A stretch of 64,000 nucleotides of DNA. Source: Anaplasmataceae bacterium AB001_6 (GTDB lineage: Bacteria > Pseudomonadota > Alphaproteobacteria > Rickettsiales > Anaplasmataceae). Every line of letters begins with the position of its first letter. Positions within the stretch are counted from its first letter, which is position 1. Below are positions 29,758 through 38,541 of this stretch, piece by piece. A program made the position numbers and the translations under genes. The stretch lies in the NCBI GenBank assembly GCA_020002265.1, contig CP048228.1, forward strand, positions 434,001-498,000. Direction: 5' to 3'. Under the pieces are notes generated by a model. The model searched no databases and was not told where the DNA came from. It saw only the letters and a program-made list of their open reading frames with translations.

Positions 29758-31164
29758 CTACAAGCATTTATTAACACTATTTAGGTATAATAACATTATA
29801 CCTGATGCTATAAAAAGAGTTAATATTATGTTGAAAATAGCAATTTTTTGTACATAATTTGACTTTGGATGTGAATTTACTCTCAGAAAATTATTAAGAT
29901 TTTCTAGAGTTTTATTTACTTTTTTTGTAGTATCATTTATTTTCAAATTCCTGTATTTTATTAACAGATTTTTTTTTAGCCAAGTTTTTGTCATTGGTTT
30001 CAAGATTTTCCACATATTGCTTTCAGGAGAAAATTTTTTACTTATTCCTTCCAGCATCATTATATTTTTTTGTAACAATAGTAACTGAGGCTGAATTTCA
30101 ATTTTAAAATTATTAGCGGTATAAAATATTTGCCCTAACAATCTTGCTATTGAAATTTCTTTTAGCTTTTTATTAAACATGGGCTCTCCTATGGATCTGC
30201 ACATTGAAACAAAAAAGGGATTGTTTTCAGAAATATAATCAGCTTCATAATGCACATCTACGATATATTGATAATTTCTATCAAAAAATCCTTTTGTTAT
30301 TTTTGCCAGATAAATTCTATCTTTTATAGATAATCTGCCCATTATTCCAAAATCAACCAAAGCAATCTTTTCACTGTGTGTAGTTATAATTATATTCCCC
30401 ATATGAAAATCACCGTGAAAAAAACCATGATCATATATCTGGGAGAAAAATAGCAGTATTAATTTTTCTATTATTTTATCAGAAATTTTATTGATTTTTG
30501 TTAAAGGTAAGCCATCTATCCATTCTGTTATTAATACTCTTTTAGTTGAATATTCCCAAAATACAGCAGGTATAATTGTTTCCGTATTTTGCTGTAACAG
30601 ATCTTTCATTTCACTGGCATTAGCAGCTTCTATTTCTAGATTTAATTCGAATTGACTGGCATTTTTAAATCTTTCGATGATTTTAAGTAAATTAAATCTC
30701 TTCTTTACTAGAGGGTTTAATATTCTTGCCATTAGATGCATTATCTTCAAATCCAGACAGAATTTTTTTTCTATTTTGGGATGTAAAATCTTTACAGCAA
30801 CTTTTTTATTATTATGTAGCGTAGCTTTATGTACTTGAGCAATTGACGCAGACGCTATAGGATCTTTTTCAAAATATTTGAATTTGCTTTCTATAGTACT
30901 TTTTAATTCTTTTTCTAAAGATTTTTTTATCTTAGAAAATTTATATGGAGTAGTGCTGTCACACAATTTTGTTAAATGATATGCTAAATCTGTTCCTATT
31001 AAGTCACTTCTAGTGGATATAGCTTGTCCTAATTTTATAAAAGCTGGCCCCATTTTTTGTATAATAAGAGGTAATTTTTTATATCCATTTTTTGTTTTTA
31101 ACAAAAATAACGCATGGATAAAAAAGAAGGATATTCTAGTTGATCTGCATAAAATTCTAATCAT
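29758..31164 (-). CDS. ubiB: UbiB-type atypical kinase for ubiquinone synthesis
   Basis: 468 aa. The family K-x-G-Q motif is seen as F-I-K-L-G-Q-A-I-S-T-R; the kinase core has V-A-V-K-I-L-H-P, H-G-D-F-H-M-G-N-I and D-F-G-I-M-G-R-L. A hydrophobic segment at the extreme C-terminus (I-F-N-I-I-L-T-L-F-I-A-S-G-I-M-L-L-Y) anchors it to the membrane. It supports ubiquinone synthesis, matching the oxidase assembly protein CtaG. No ubiE precedes it; 112 bases upstream is the end of the ABC gene. Confidence 0.93.
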   Translation of the reverse strand: MIRILCRSTRISFFFIHALFLLKTKNGYKKLPLIIQKMGPAFIKLGQAISTRSDLIGTDLAYHLTKLCDSTTPYKFSKIKKSLEKELKSTIESKFKYFEKDPIASASIAQVHKATLHNNKKVAVKILHPKIEKKFCLDLKIMHLMARILNPLVKKRFNLLKIIERFKNASQFELNLEIEAANASEMKDLLQQNTETIIPAVFWEYSTKRVLITEWIDGLPLTKINKISDKIIEKLILLFFSQIYDHGFFHGDFHMGNIIITTHSEKIALVDFGIMGRLSIKDRIYLAKITKGFFDRNYQYIVDVHYEADYISENNPFFVSMCRSIGEPMFNKKLKEISIARLLGQIFYTANNFKIEIQPQLLLLQKNIMMLEGISKKFSPESNMWKILKPMTKTWLKKNLLIKYRNLKINDTTKKVNKTLENLNNFLRVNSHPKSNYVQKIAIFNIILTLFIASGIMLLYLNSVNKCL

Positions 31165-31276
31165 TTTATAAAATTTTCATGATATCTATATTACAAGAAG
31201 AGCATCAAAAAGTGCCATTCAGTAGCCTAAAAGACCGAATTATATCAGTATGGATAAATAATCTAAATAGCAAAAA

Positions 31277-31972
31277 TTATAAAATTTTACTTTTATGGTC
31301 ATGTTGATACAAAGAGATATTATTTTTGAATAAATTTATAAAATTTTTATCCTTATTTATTTCTTCAGGTTTTCCACTACAACATATTTTATTATTCAAG
31401 CATATTACTCTATCTGTATTTTGCATCACTGTATGCAGATCGTGTGATGCCATTACTATAGCGTATTTTTTCTCTTTTTTTATGAAATTTAAAATATCGT
31501 AAAATTTTGATTTTGTTTCAATATCCATACTGTTAACTGGTTCATCCAGTAACATTAGATCCGGATTTTTTTTTATACATCTTGCCAGAATTGCTTTTTG
31601 CTTTTCACCGCCAGATATTTCTGTTATTTGTTTTTCTAAAATGTGCTTTATTGATAATTTATCTAGTAAATGGTCATCAAAATTATTTTTTATGTTTCCT
31701 ATATTTATGAATTCTCGTAGTGTTAATGGCATCATTTTATTGAACATTATCTGCTGAGGCATGTAGGCTATTTTTAACTTATTATTATACTGTATAATTC
31801 TTCCTTTTTTAGGCTTATTTATTTTTGCAATTATTTTCAAGAGTGATGTTTTTCCACTGCCATTTGGCCCAGCAATAGTTAGAATTTCATTTTCATATAT
31901 GCACATATTGATATCAATGAGTATATCATTTCCAAAATATACGGAGTCTATGTCTAATATTTTTGTTTTCAT
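31277..31972 (-). CDS. znuC: metal ABC transporter ATP-binding protein, ZnuC-like
   Basis: 231 aa. Walker A G-P-N-G-S-G-K-T (35-42), signature I-S-G-G-E-K-Q (119-125), Walker B L-M-L-L-D-E-P (139-145), and the switch histidine in S-H-D-L-H. Size and the Y-M-P-Q-Q Q-loop fit zinc/manganese importers, and the C-terminal Q-H-D-H may bind metal. No permease or binding protein is adjacent, so the partners lie elsewhere, as is common in Rickettsiales. Substrate zinc is inferred. Confidence 0.75.
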   Translation of the reverse strand: MKTKILDIDSVYFGNDILIDINMCIYENEILTIAGPNGSGKTSLLKIIAKINKPKKGRIIQYNNKLKIAYMPQQIMFNKMMPLTLREFINIGNIKNNFDDHLLDKLSIKHILEKQITEISGGEKQKAILARCIKKNPDLMLLDEPVNSMDIETKSKFYDILNFIKKEKKYAIVMASHDLHTVMQNTDRVICLNNKICCSGKPEEINKDKNFINLFKNNISLYQHDHKSKIL

Positions 31973-31998
31973 TAAAACATGTAAATGAGACCTTCATG

Positions 31999-32014
31999 AA
32001 TGATTTATAACATT
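31999..32014. promoter_or_regulatory. imperfect palindrome in the znuC-tpiA spacer, Zur-like
   Basis: AATGATTTATAACATT reads nearly the same on both strands (12 of 16) and resembles the core of Zur/Fur operators. It lies 27 bases before the znuC ATG. In such A/T-rich DNA this may be chance. Confidence 0.25.
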
Positions 32015-32094
32015 TTTTATAAATAAAATATATAAAATTACTTTTTCTTATATTATCATCTAAAATTGTTGATTGAGTTCTTTTAAGAAATGCA

Positions 32095-32796
32095 ATGTAT
32101 ATAGTTGCTAATTGGAAATTGAATGGAGATTTATCTCTTTTGAATAATTTTGTGGATAATATTGATGATGACATTATAGGGAATAATATACTAATATTGG
32201 CTGTACCATATTATTTATTAGATAGAGCATTCTCACTTACCAAAAGCAATAAAAAGGTTTTTATATCTTCTCAAGATGTTTCTAGTTATAATAATGGCGC
32301 TTATACTGGGGAAATTGGTGCTGCTATGTTAAAAGAGATAGGTTGTACATACAGCATTATTGGTCACTCTGAAAGGAGAAAATATTTCCATGATACAAAT
32401 GACAGTATAAAATTGAAATTATTAAACGCTATTGATAATAATATAAACCCAATATTTTGTGTTGGAGAAAATAATAGAGAAAATTTTATGGAAGAATTAT
32501 CTGTTGATTGTTCTTCTATAAATAAGGATATTGAACATGAAAAAATCATGATTGCATATGAACCTGTATGGGCTATTGGAAGTAAAAAAACTCCCACTGT
32601 AAGCGAAATTGATAGTGCAATAATTGATATTAAAACTATTACTAATTTCAAAGGAGACTTTCTATATGGAGGCTCTGTTTCTTCTAACAACATAGAATAT
32701 TTACTACAATCCAAGATGGTTAATGGATTTCTAATAGGTGGCGCTAGTCTCAAATTGCAAGAAATGTTATCAATATTAGATAAGTGTAATTCTTAA
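32095..32796 (+). CDS. tpiA: triosephosphate isomerase
   Basis: 233 aa, a little short. Substrate residues A-N-W-K-L-N-G at the start (Asn6, Lys8), the catalytic His in I-I-G-H-S-E-R-R, the catalytic Glu in A-Y-E-P-V-W-A-I-G, and Y-G-G-S-V near the end. With glpX it fits a gluconeogenic route from triose phosphates. The stop is 1 base from the stop of convergent hemF. Confidence 0.96.
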   Translation: MYIVANWKLNGDLSLLNNFVDNIDDDIIGNNILILAVPYYLLDRAFSLTKSNKKVFISSQDVSSYNNGAYTGEIGAAMLKEIGCTYSIIGHSERRKYFHDTNDSIKLKLLNAIDNNINPIFCVGENNRENFMEELSVDCSSINKDIEHEKIMIAYEPVWAIGSKKTPTVSEIDSAIIDIKTITNFKGDFLYGGSVSSNNIEYLLQSKMVNGFLIGGASLKLQEMLSILDKCNS

Positions 32797-32797
32797 A

Positions 32798-33679
32798 TTA
32801 GAATATTATCTCTGTCATATTTTGCGTACTCCATTTTACCACTGGTGGTAAAGACATCATTATTGCTCTAATATTTCCTTGTGTTTTAAGGCCAAAAATT
32901 GTTCCTCTATCATACATCAGATTAAATTCCGCATATCTTCCTCTACGTTGCAATTGGTACTCTCTTTGCTCTTTTGTCCACTTTCTATTCATGTGTTTTC
33001 TTACTATTTGTGCATATGTATCTAAAAAAATTTTTCCAACATCCTTTACAAAAGAAAAATCATTTTGCCAATTATTTGTGTTTAAGTAATCAAAAAATAT
33101 ACCGCCAATGCCTCTATATTCTTGTCTATGTTTTATATAGAAATAGTCATCAGCGTATTTCTTATATTCATCATAATAATTTGCATCATATTTATTACAT
33201 GTATCTCTAAGATTATTATGAAATAAATCATAGTCTTTTTGGTTATAGTACATAGGAGTTAAATCTGCACCTCCACCAAACCAAGATTGGCTTGTATGAA
33301 TATTTCTAGTGTTCATGTGCACACAAGGTACGAGAGGAGAAGACATATGCGAAACAAGGGATATTCCAGTTGCCCAAAAGTAACCATCATTTTTTTCTGC
33401 GCCAGGTATCTTATCCGTAAAATTATTGTCCATTTTGGCATATATATGAGATATATTTACACCTATTTTTTCAAATACTTTCCCTTCCATTACACACATT
33501 TCACCTCCACCATCATTACGGTGATTCCAAGTTATTTTATCAAATTTACTGTTACTTCTTGGATCAAATTCTTTCTCTATTTTTTCAAATTCACATACTA
33601 TTTGATCTCTTAATTCCGTAAACCATTCAACAACTTGTCTACGTTCAGATGTTATTTTTTTGTTTAGCTCAATTATCAT
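32798..33679 (-). CDS. hemF: oxygen-dependent coproporphyrinogen III oxidase
   Basis: 293 aa from the ATG at 33679; a longer frame from 33706 would overlap the end of murB. Conserved H-M-N-T-R-N, S-W-F-G-G-G-A-D-L-T-P-M-Y and R-G-T-I-F-G-L-K-T are present. It makes protoporphyrinogen IX in heme synthesis using oxygen, so aerobic life is implied. Probably co-transcribed with murB (20 bases upstream). Confidence 0.96.
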   Translation of the reverse strand: MIIELNKKITSERRQVVEWFTELRDQIVCEFEKIEKEFDPRSNSKFDKITWNHRNDGGGEMCVMEGKVFEKIGVNISHIYAKMDNNFTDKIPGAEKNDGYFWATGISLVSHMSSPLVPCVHMNTRNIHTSQSWFGGGADLTPMYYNQKDYDLFHNNLRDTCNKYDANYYDEYKKYADDYFYIKHRQEYRGIGGIFFDYLNTNNWQNDFSFVKDVGKIFLDTYAQIVRKHMNRKWTKEQREYQLQRRGRYAEFNLMYDRGTIFGLKTQGNIRAIMMSLPPVVKWSTQNMTEIIF

Positions 33680-33699
33680 AAAATATGTATATTTAAATA

Positions 33700-34590
33700 T
33701 CAGCAATCTATTAATTTAACTTCCAATTCTAGATCAATGTCAAACATTCTTTTTATTTTATCTTTGGTTTGTCTTATTAACATTAAAACTTCGTCAGAAG
33801 TTGCATTTCCTTTATTAATTAAAAAGTTATGATGCATATCAGAGAACATTATATCGCCAATTTGTTTTTCATGCATTCCAGAATCTTTAATCAATTTCCA
33901 TGCAGGAAATTTTTCGGTATTCATAAATGTTGAGCCACAAGTGTTTTCTTTTACAGGTTGGCTTACAGAACGATCATGCATTATTTTTTGCAATTCACTT
34001 TTTATTTTATTTTTATCTCCGTATTCAACATTAAAACTACACTCAATTATTATCCAATCTTCTGGAATATCACATTTCCTATATGAAAAATTCAATTCAT
34101 CTCTGGTCTTTGATATTATTTTTCCGTCTTTTGTTATAAATTTGATGCTTTTTATGTGGTCACATATCTCAACACCATAAGATCCTGCATTCATAGCACA
34201 CATTCCGCCTATTGTTCCGGGGATGCCAATTGTAAATTGGAGGCCTGTGATTCCCAGATCTAAAGCTTTTTTTGCTAAATTAAACCCTGTAGTTGACGCT
34301 CCAACAATTAATTTATCCTTTGAATTTTCTTCTGATATTTTTACATAATTGAATCCTCTTCCTAACCTTATTATAAGAGAATTCAATTTTTTTGAATTAC
34401 AAATTATATTTGATCCAGAACCAACAACTACGTATTTTTTTACATTATATTCTGATTGATTAATATATTTTAATAATTTTAATAATTCGTCAATATTTTG
34501 CACTTTTGCCATTAGCGCTTCACCACCAATTTTTATCCACGTATAATTTTTCATCAACACAGGATGAAAAAATTTGTTATTTATATTCAT
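33700..34590 (-). CDS. murB: UDP-N-acetylenolpyruvoylglucosamine reductase
   Basis: 296 aa. FAD-binding pattern: Y-T-W-I-K-I-G-G near the start, V-V-G-S-G-S-N-I, G-I-P-G-T-I-G-G; catalytic Arg in F-S-Y-R-K-C, Ser in T-C-G-S-T-F-M-N, and Glu near the end (L-E-L-E-V-K). It makes UDP-MurNAc. In many genomes it sits with murC and ddl; here it is alone with hemF. Confidence 0.95.
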   Translation of the reverse strand: MNINNKFFHPVLMKNYTWIKIGGEALMAKVQNIDELLKLLKYINQSEYNVKKYVVVGSGSNIICNSKKLNSLIIRLGRGFNYVKISEENSKDKLIVGASTTGFNLAKKALDLGITGLQFTIGIPGTIGGMCAMNAGSYGVEICDHIKSIKFITKDGKIISKTRDELNFSYRKCDIPEDWIIIECSFNVEYGDKNKIKSELQKIMHDRSVSQPVKENTCGSTFMNTEKFPAWKLIKDSGMHEKQIGDIMFSDMHHNFLINKGNATSDEVLMLIRQTKDKIKRMFDIDLELEVKLIDC

Positions 34591-34731
34591 TTATCTACAA
34601 TAATCTCTGAAATATGAAAGTATATGATATAAATTATATTGCTATAATTTTATAGAAATCTCAATCATGATTCATAATCATATTTATTCTAAGCAATATT
34701 TTAAATAATCTATGCTTAGATATTTTCATTA

Positions 34732-34760
34732 TTGATATTTATAGTCAGTTAATTTATCTT
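34732..34760 (+). promoter_or_regulatory. possible promoter of the lipoprotein-glpX pair
   Basis: TTGATA at 34732-34737 (5 of 6) and TATCTT at 34755-34760 (4 of 6) with a 17-base spacer, 27 bases before the lipoprotein ATG. Confidence 0.4.
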
Positions 34761-34787
34761 GATTTTATATTTAAAAAAATCTTTCGG

Positions 34788-35369
34788 ATGTTTTTAGAAT
34801 TTCTAAAGAAGCATTATTTATATTGTGCTTTGTTTTTATTGAGTGCTTTATTTTTATTTAATTCATGTTCTTATAATAAAAAAATAACAACCTCAAATGA
34901 TATAGTATATAAACGTGCAAAACCAGAATATAATCCGGGAGGAAAGATGTTTTTTTTAGATGAAGGTTTTGTTAAGCAATATCAAGAATACATAAAGAAA
35001 AGAGGAAAATTTATACGTAAAAATCCTAATGAAGTATGGCAGCAATATGAATATGGAGACATAGATACGATAGAAAATATTGAAGATTATAGAGAAGTTG
35101 ATCTTAATAAATCTGGGTGGCAATATCATAAATATATTTCTAATGATGGTAAGGTTAGTGATAGAAATTTACATTATGATGAAATTGAAGAATCAGTTGA
35201 TGATGAAACATCATCAGAACAAGAAGTAAGCTCTTCAAAACAATCTTGGAAAGATAAGATAAAAAATTTCTTCGGCAAAGGAAGTATCACTAGTGCTGAA
35301 ATAGATAATATGGTTGTTATTGAAGATAAGGATAAAGATGTTATAGAAGAATTGGAAGAATCATTGTAA
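34788..35369 (+). CDS. predicted lipoprotein of unknown function
   Basis: 193 aa; I do not recognise a family. Positively charged start (F-L-K-K-H), hydrophobic core and lipobox L-F-N-S-C with Cys27 as the lipidation site, so signal peptidase II processing is expected. The mature part is rich in Tyr, Lys and Glu (for example E-V-W-Q-Q-Y-E-Y-G-D), then an acidic and Ser-rich stretch near 145-160 and a K-D-K-I-K-N-F-F-G-K-G segment, ending in acidic residues. Likely inner-leaflet anchored to a periplasmic membrane face. Co-directional with glpX, 37 bases downstream. Confidence 0.75.
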   Translation: MFLEFLKKHYLYCALFLLSALFLFNSCSYNKKITTSNDIVYKRAKPEYNPGGKMFFLDEGFVKQYQEYIKKRGKFIRKNPNEVWQQYEYGDIDTIENIEDYREVDLNKSGWQYHKYISNDGKVSDRNLHYDEIEESVDDETSSEQEVSSSKQSWKDKIKNFFGKGSITSAEIDNMVVIEDKDKDVIEELEESL

Positions 35370-35406
35370 AATTCATTTAGTCTTTTGTTATATCTTATTT
35401 TGCTAT

Positions 35407-36342
35407 ATGGATCTGAAAAAATTTATAGATGATATGTTAAAGTGCACAGAAGTGGCAGCGTTAGCAGCTTATCATAAAGCAGGTTTACGTGATGAAAATA
35501 AAGCTGATGCATCAGCAGTTAATGCCATGCGGGATTTTTTGAATCTACTAAGTATAGATATAAAAGTAGCCATTGGTGAGGGAGAAAGAGATGACGCTCC
35601 AATGCTTTTTATAGGTGAAAAATTGGGGAATATAACTTCACAAGATAAAATAGATTTGGCAGTTGATCCTTTGGAATGTACAAAAATATGTGCCAATCTT
35701 CTTGATGGAGGCTCTTTATCTGTTTTATGTTTTGCAGATCGTGGAGATATTATAAATGCTCCCGATTTATATATGGATAAAATTATCTTGTCTCCAGACA
35801 TATCTCCCGAGGGTATTAGTATTAATAATTCTGTGTCAGATAATTTAATGAAAATTATGAAATACAAAGGGTGTAAGCCTAATGAGATAACAGTAACTAT
35901 TTTGGATAGGGATAGACATGCAGAAATTATATCACAAGTGATAAAATTTGGCTCTAGAGTGCGATTAATTAAAGATGGTGATATATCAGCAGCTATAGGT
36001 TTAATAAAAGGAGAATATGATTTATACCTGGGAATAGGGGGGGCTCCCGAAGGCGTGATGATAGCTTCTATTATAAATTCATTAGGCGGCTATATGGAAT
36101 CAAAGCTTTTTTTTAGAAATGACAGTGAGCGTGAAAGAGCCAAATTATTAGGTATAAGAGATGATGATTTTGTTTATAAGCCTTATGATTTGGTGAAGGG
36201 AGAATCTGTTTTTATTGCTACAGGAGTTACAGCAGGATGCCATCTAAAAGGTATTGTCACTGCTAATGGAGAATATAAAACCAACAGTATTATAATCTAT
36301 AAAAATACTTTAAGAGAAATAAACAGCAAGATTAAAACATAA
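35407..36342 (+). CDS. glpX: class II fructose-1,6-bisphosphatase
   Basis: 311 aa. Metal ligands of the family are visible: Asp34 (N-K-A-D), Glu in G-E-G-E-R-D-D-A-P-M-L (57-67), and D-P-L-E-C-T (87-92). The usual motif is DP-[LI]-[DE]-G-T; here Cys91 replaces the Gly. N-A-P-D-L-Y-M-D-K-I and G-G-A-P-E-G-V follow as expected. The enzyme gives fructose 6-phosphate in gluconeogenesis; with tpiA it suggests sugar building from three-carbon compounds. Confidence 0.92.
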   Translation: MDLKKFIDDMLKCTEVAALAAYHKAGLRDENKADASAVNAMRDFLNLLSIDIKVAIGEGERDDAPMLFIGEKLGNITSQDKIDLAVDPLECTKICANLLDGGSLSVLCFADRGDIINAPDLYMDKIILSPDISPEGISINNSVSDNLMKIMKYKGCKPNEITVTILDRDRHAEIISQVIKFGSRVRLIKDGDISAAIGLIKGEYDLYLGIGGAPEGVMIASIINSLGGYMESKLFFRNDSERERAKLLGIRDDDFVYKPYDLVKGESVFIATGVTAGCHLKGIVTANGEYKTNSIIIYKNTLREINSKIKT

Positions 36343-36351
36343 TAGACAGAA

Positions 36352-36377
36352 CCGGGTATAGATATTTATCCATACCC
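36352..36377. terminator. hairpin between convergent glpX and secB
   Basis: CGGGTAT (36352-36358) pairs exactly with ATACCCG (36371-36377), with extra pairs possible in the loop (GAT/ATC). Placed in the 56-base gap between two stop codons, so it can serve both strands. No strong T-run follows on either strand. Confidence 0.6.
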
Positions 36378-36398
36378 GAACATTCTATATTCTATAAA

Positions 36399-36911
36399 TT
36401 AGATTATATTGCTATCATTGCTCGCTGTTTCCTGAGAATTTCTTTTTGCAACAGATTTTTGTTCTAGATATTTTGTTTCAAAATCAATATTTGAAAGCAT
36501 AACAGCTGGAAAACCACACAATAAAGAAGCACTAGAGACTCTTTCTCGTATATAAGGGAACATCATAATAGGTGCAGATACAAAGAATACCTTTTCCATT
36601 TCTGGTTCAGATAATCCATCTTCTATTTGAATTATAGAAGAGTATTGTATTTTAATTATGAAAGCATTTTCCGATATCTTTTTTGCTTCCGCTTCCTCTT
36701 TTGTTATTCCATCTAATTTAGAAACAACGAAAATTTCTAATGAAATTTCGAATACAGAATCGCTTATTTTCAAGACATTAACGCTACAATTTACACTTAT
36801 ATCTTGTTTTTTGCTACTCATCTCTTGATCAAGAAAAATGCGCGGAGCATTTTCATGATTAACGGACATCGATTTTAGATATTGTCCCTTTATTTGAAAA
36901 TTATCAATCAT
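36399..36911 (-). CDS. secB: protein-export chaperone SecB
   Basis: 170 aa. Starts with Q-Y-L-K-S-M-S-V-N-H-E-N-A-P, a SecB hallmark, and carries F-P-Y-I-R-E-R-V-S-S and C-G-F-P-A-V-M-L-S-N-I-D-F. It keeps precursors unfolded for SecA. In alphaproteobacteria secB is commonly beside the Tim44-like gene, as here (divergent). Two 12-base tandem repeats lie just before its ATG (see repeat entry). Confidence 0.93.
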   Translation of the reverse strand: MIDNFQIKGQYLKSMSVNHENAPRIFLDQEMSSKKQDISVNCSVNVLKISDSVFEISLEIFVVSKLDGITKEEAEAKKISENAFIIKIQYSSIIQIEDGLSEPEMEKVFFVSAPIMMFPYIRERVSSASLLCGFPAVMLSNIDFETKYLEQKSVAKRNSQETASNDSNII

Positions 36912-36916
36912 CGTAC

Positions 36917-36940
36917 TAATAAACCCAATAATAAACCCAA
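36917..36940. repeat. two tandem copies of a 12-base unit upstream of secB
   Basis: TAATAAACCCAA occurs twice in direct succession (36917-36928 and 36929-36940). On the minus strand it places TTGGGTTTATTA twice in the secB leader, 6-29 bases before the ATG, where a ribosome binding site is expected. Confidence 0.85.
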
Positions 36941-37047
36941 AGTAAAAAATAAATCCTGATAAGATTACATCTCTCTATTATAAATTTTTATTTTGAAATT
37001 TACCATAGATTATTTTCACATTGATATTCTATAGCTATACGAATTTT

Positions 37048-37785
37048 ATGGTATTTTTACATACATATGATAATATAATAATATGCGCTGTTGATTTGAT
37101 TTCGTTTTTATGGTTCGTTTGTTCAATGTTAGCTGAGATTATTATATTTTTCTTATTAGCGGCTTTTATATTATTTCGTTTATATTTATCACTTGGTAAA
37201 GAAGATATTATAAATATTTCTGATATGGTGCAGAAAAATGGTTCCAAAAAAAAATCAATGGACGATTTTACCGAGATTTTTGAACCTATCTCTGAAGAGT
37301 GTATTAAAAATGTTGATGAGAATTGTTTAGAAGAAGTGAAGAATGTTGTAAACGAAATTAGACAATATGATAGATCTTTTATTCTAGATAGATTTTTAAA
37401 AAAGACAGAGTTGGCTTTCGAAGATATATTAGACTCTTTTTATAAATCTGATCTGTCATCTTTATCTCCTTTGGTATCAAAGAAGATATATAATTATTTT
37501 GAAACTAAGGTAAAATCAAGAAATTTAAAAGAAAAAAGATATAATCATAGCTTGATTGCTATTAAAAATACTAAAATAGTAAATGCTTTATATAGAGCAA
37601 AAAAGAGCGAAGTCGAATTTTGCATTGAATTTCGATCAGAACAGGTTAATTTTGTTGTTGATAATAAAACTGAAGAAGTTATATCCGGAAGCAAAATTAA
37701 TAGTATAGAAATACGTGACTTATGGTCATTTTCTAAAAATATTAAATCAAAAAATCCAGTGTGGTTGTTATCTGAAATATCTTAA
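37048..37785 (+). CDS. Tim44-like domain protein (TimA)
   Basis: 245 aa from the ATG at 37048 (an ATG at 37126 is also plausible). One N-terminal membrane segment (A-E-I-I-I-F-F-L-L-A-A-F-I-L-F-R-L-Y), a short linker, then the Tim44 domain with F-I-L-D-R-F-L-K-K-T-E-L-A-F-E-D-I and the closing L-W-S-F-S-K-N-I plus P-V-W-L-L. Bacterial relatives of mitochondrial Tim44 sit on the inner membrane; in Caulobacter TimA has been reported there, though its partners are not well defined. Pairing with secB suggests a role in protein traffic, an inference. Confidence 0.82.
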   Translation: MVFLHTYDNIIICAVDLISFLWFVCSMLAEIIIFFLLAAFILFRLYLSLGKEDIINISDMVQKNGSKKKSMDDFTEIFEPISEECIKNVDENCLEEVKNVVNEIRQYDRSFILDRFLKKTELAFEDILDSFYKSDLSSLSPLVSKKIYNYFETKVKSRNLKEKRYNHSLIAIKNTKIVNALYRAKKSEVEFCIEFRSEQVNFVVDNKTEEVISGSKINSIEIRDLWSFSKNIKSKNPVWLLSEIS

Positions 37786-37844
37786 TAAGTTATACTAATA
37801 TCATTAATAATGTATGTTAAATACATAATGTGCGCAGGATTTTT

Positions 37845-38510
37845 ATGTATGATAATTTGATTAGATCGTATGGTCGTACCAAGGGACGTGGATCATTTAA
37901 GATGTGTTTGGACATTGATGATGATGTTTTTAATTTAAAATCTTTATGTGACCTCCATTCTTATAAATCTTTCCATTTTGAAATAGGTTCAGGATATGGT
38001 GAAAATATTGTAATGCAAGCAAATCACAATCCAACAAAATTTTATATCGCTTCAGAAGTTTACTTGAATGGTATCATGAATACCATAAAATTAATAAAAC
38101 ATCATAACCTGAAGAATATCAAAATATTCCATGGAGATGCAAGAGATTTTTTATATACAATACCTGATGATTTCTTTAGTGTTATATGGATTTTATTTCC
38201 AGATCCATGGAGAAAAAAAAGACACCATAAAAGACGTATAATAAATAATTTCTTTCTTGATTTTATTATAAAAAAAATTAAACCTAAGATAGGAAATTTA
38301 ATTATTGCTACTGATCATGATGAATATTCGCGATATATTAAAACAGTTTGTGATTTTTCTTCAGTTAAGACCAACGGTTGCATGTTTAACATTCAACATA
38401 TCAATCAAAATAGAGAGCTCAAATTATTTTATAGCACCAAGTATTATAATAAGTCAAAAGAAATAAACCCCGAAGGTAATATAAACACGTTTTTAATACA
38501 AAGAAAGTAA
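37845..38510 (+). CDS. trmB: tRNA (guanine-N7-)-methyltransferase
   Basis: 221 aa from the ATG at 37845. SAM-binding F-E-I-G-S-G-Y-G-E-N and the catalytic segment I-W-I-L-F-P-D-P-W-R-K-K-R-H-H-K-R-R are diagnostic. It methylates G46 in tRNA. A GTG at 37830 could add five residues; the chosen start leads directly into the conserved R-S-Y-G-R. It follows the Tim44-like gene by about 60 bases. Confidence 0.94.
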   Translation: MYDNLIRSYGRTKGRGSFKMCLDIDDDVFNLKSLCDLHSYKSFHFEIGSGYGENIVMQANHNPTKFYIASEVYLNGIMNTIKLIKHHNLKNIKIFHGDARDFLYTIPDDFFSVIWILFPDPWRKKRHHKRRIINNFFLDFIIKKIKPKIGNLIIATDHDEYSRYIKTVCDFSSVKTNGCMFNIQHINQNRELKLFYSTKYYNKSKEINPEGNINTFLIQRK

Positions 38511-38518
38511 TAGCAATG

Positions 38519-38541
38519 ACTCTATATTTTTAATATAGAGT
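38519..38541. terminator. hairpin at the trmB/sppA-like junction
   Basis: ACTCTATAT (38519-38527) pairs perfectly with ATATAGAGT (38533-38541) around a five-base loop. It starts 8 bases after the trmB stop and covers the last codons of the convergent sppA-like gene. A/T-rich and without a T-run, so a modest terminator at best. Confidence 0.5.
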
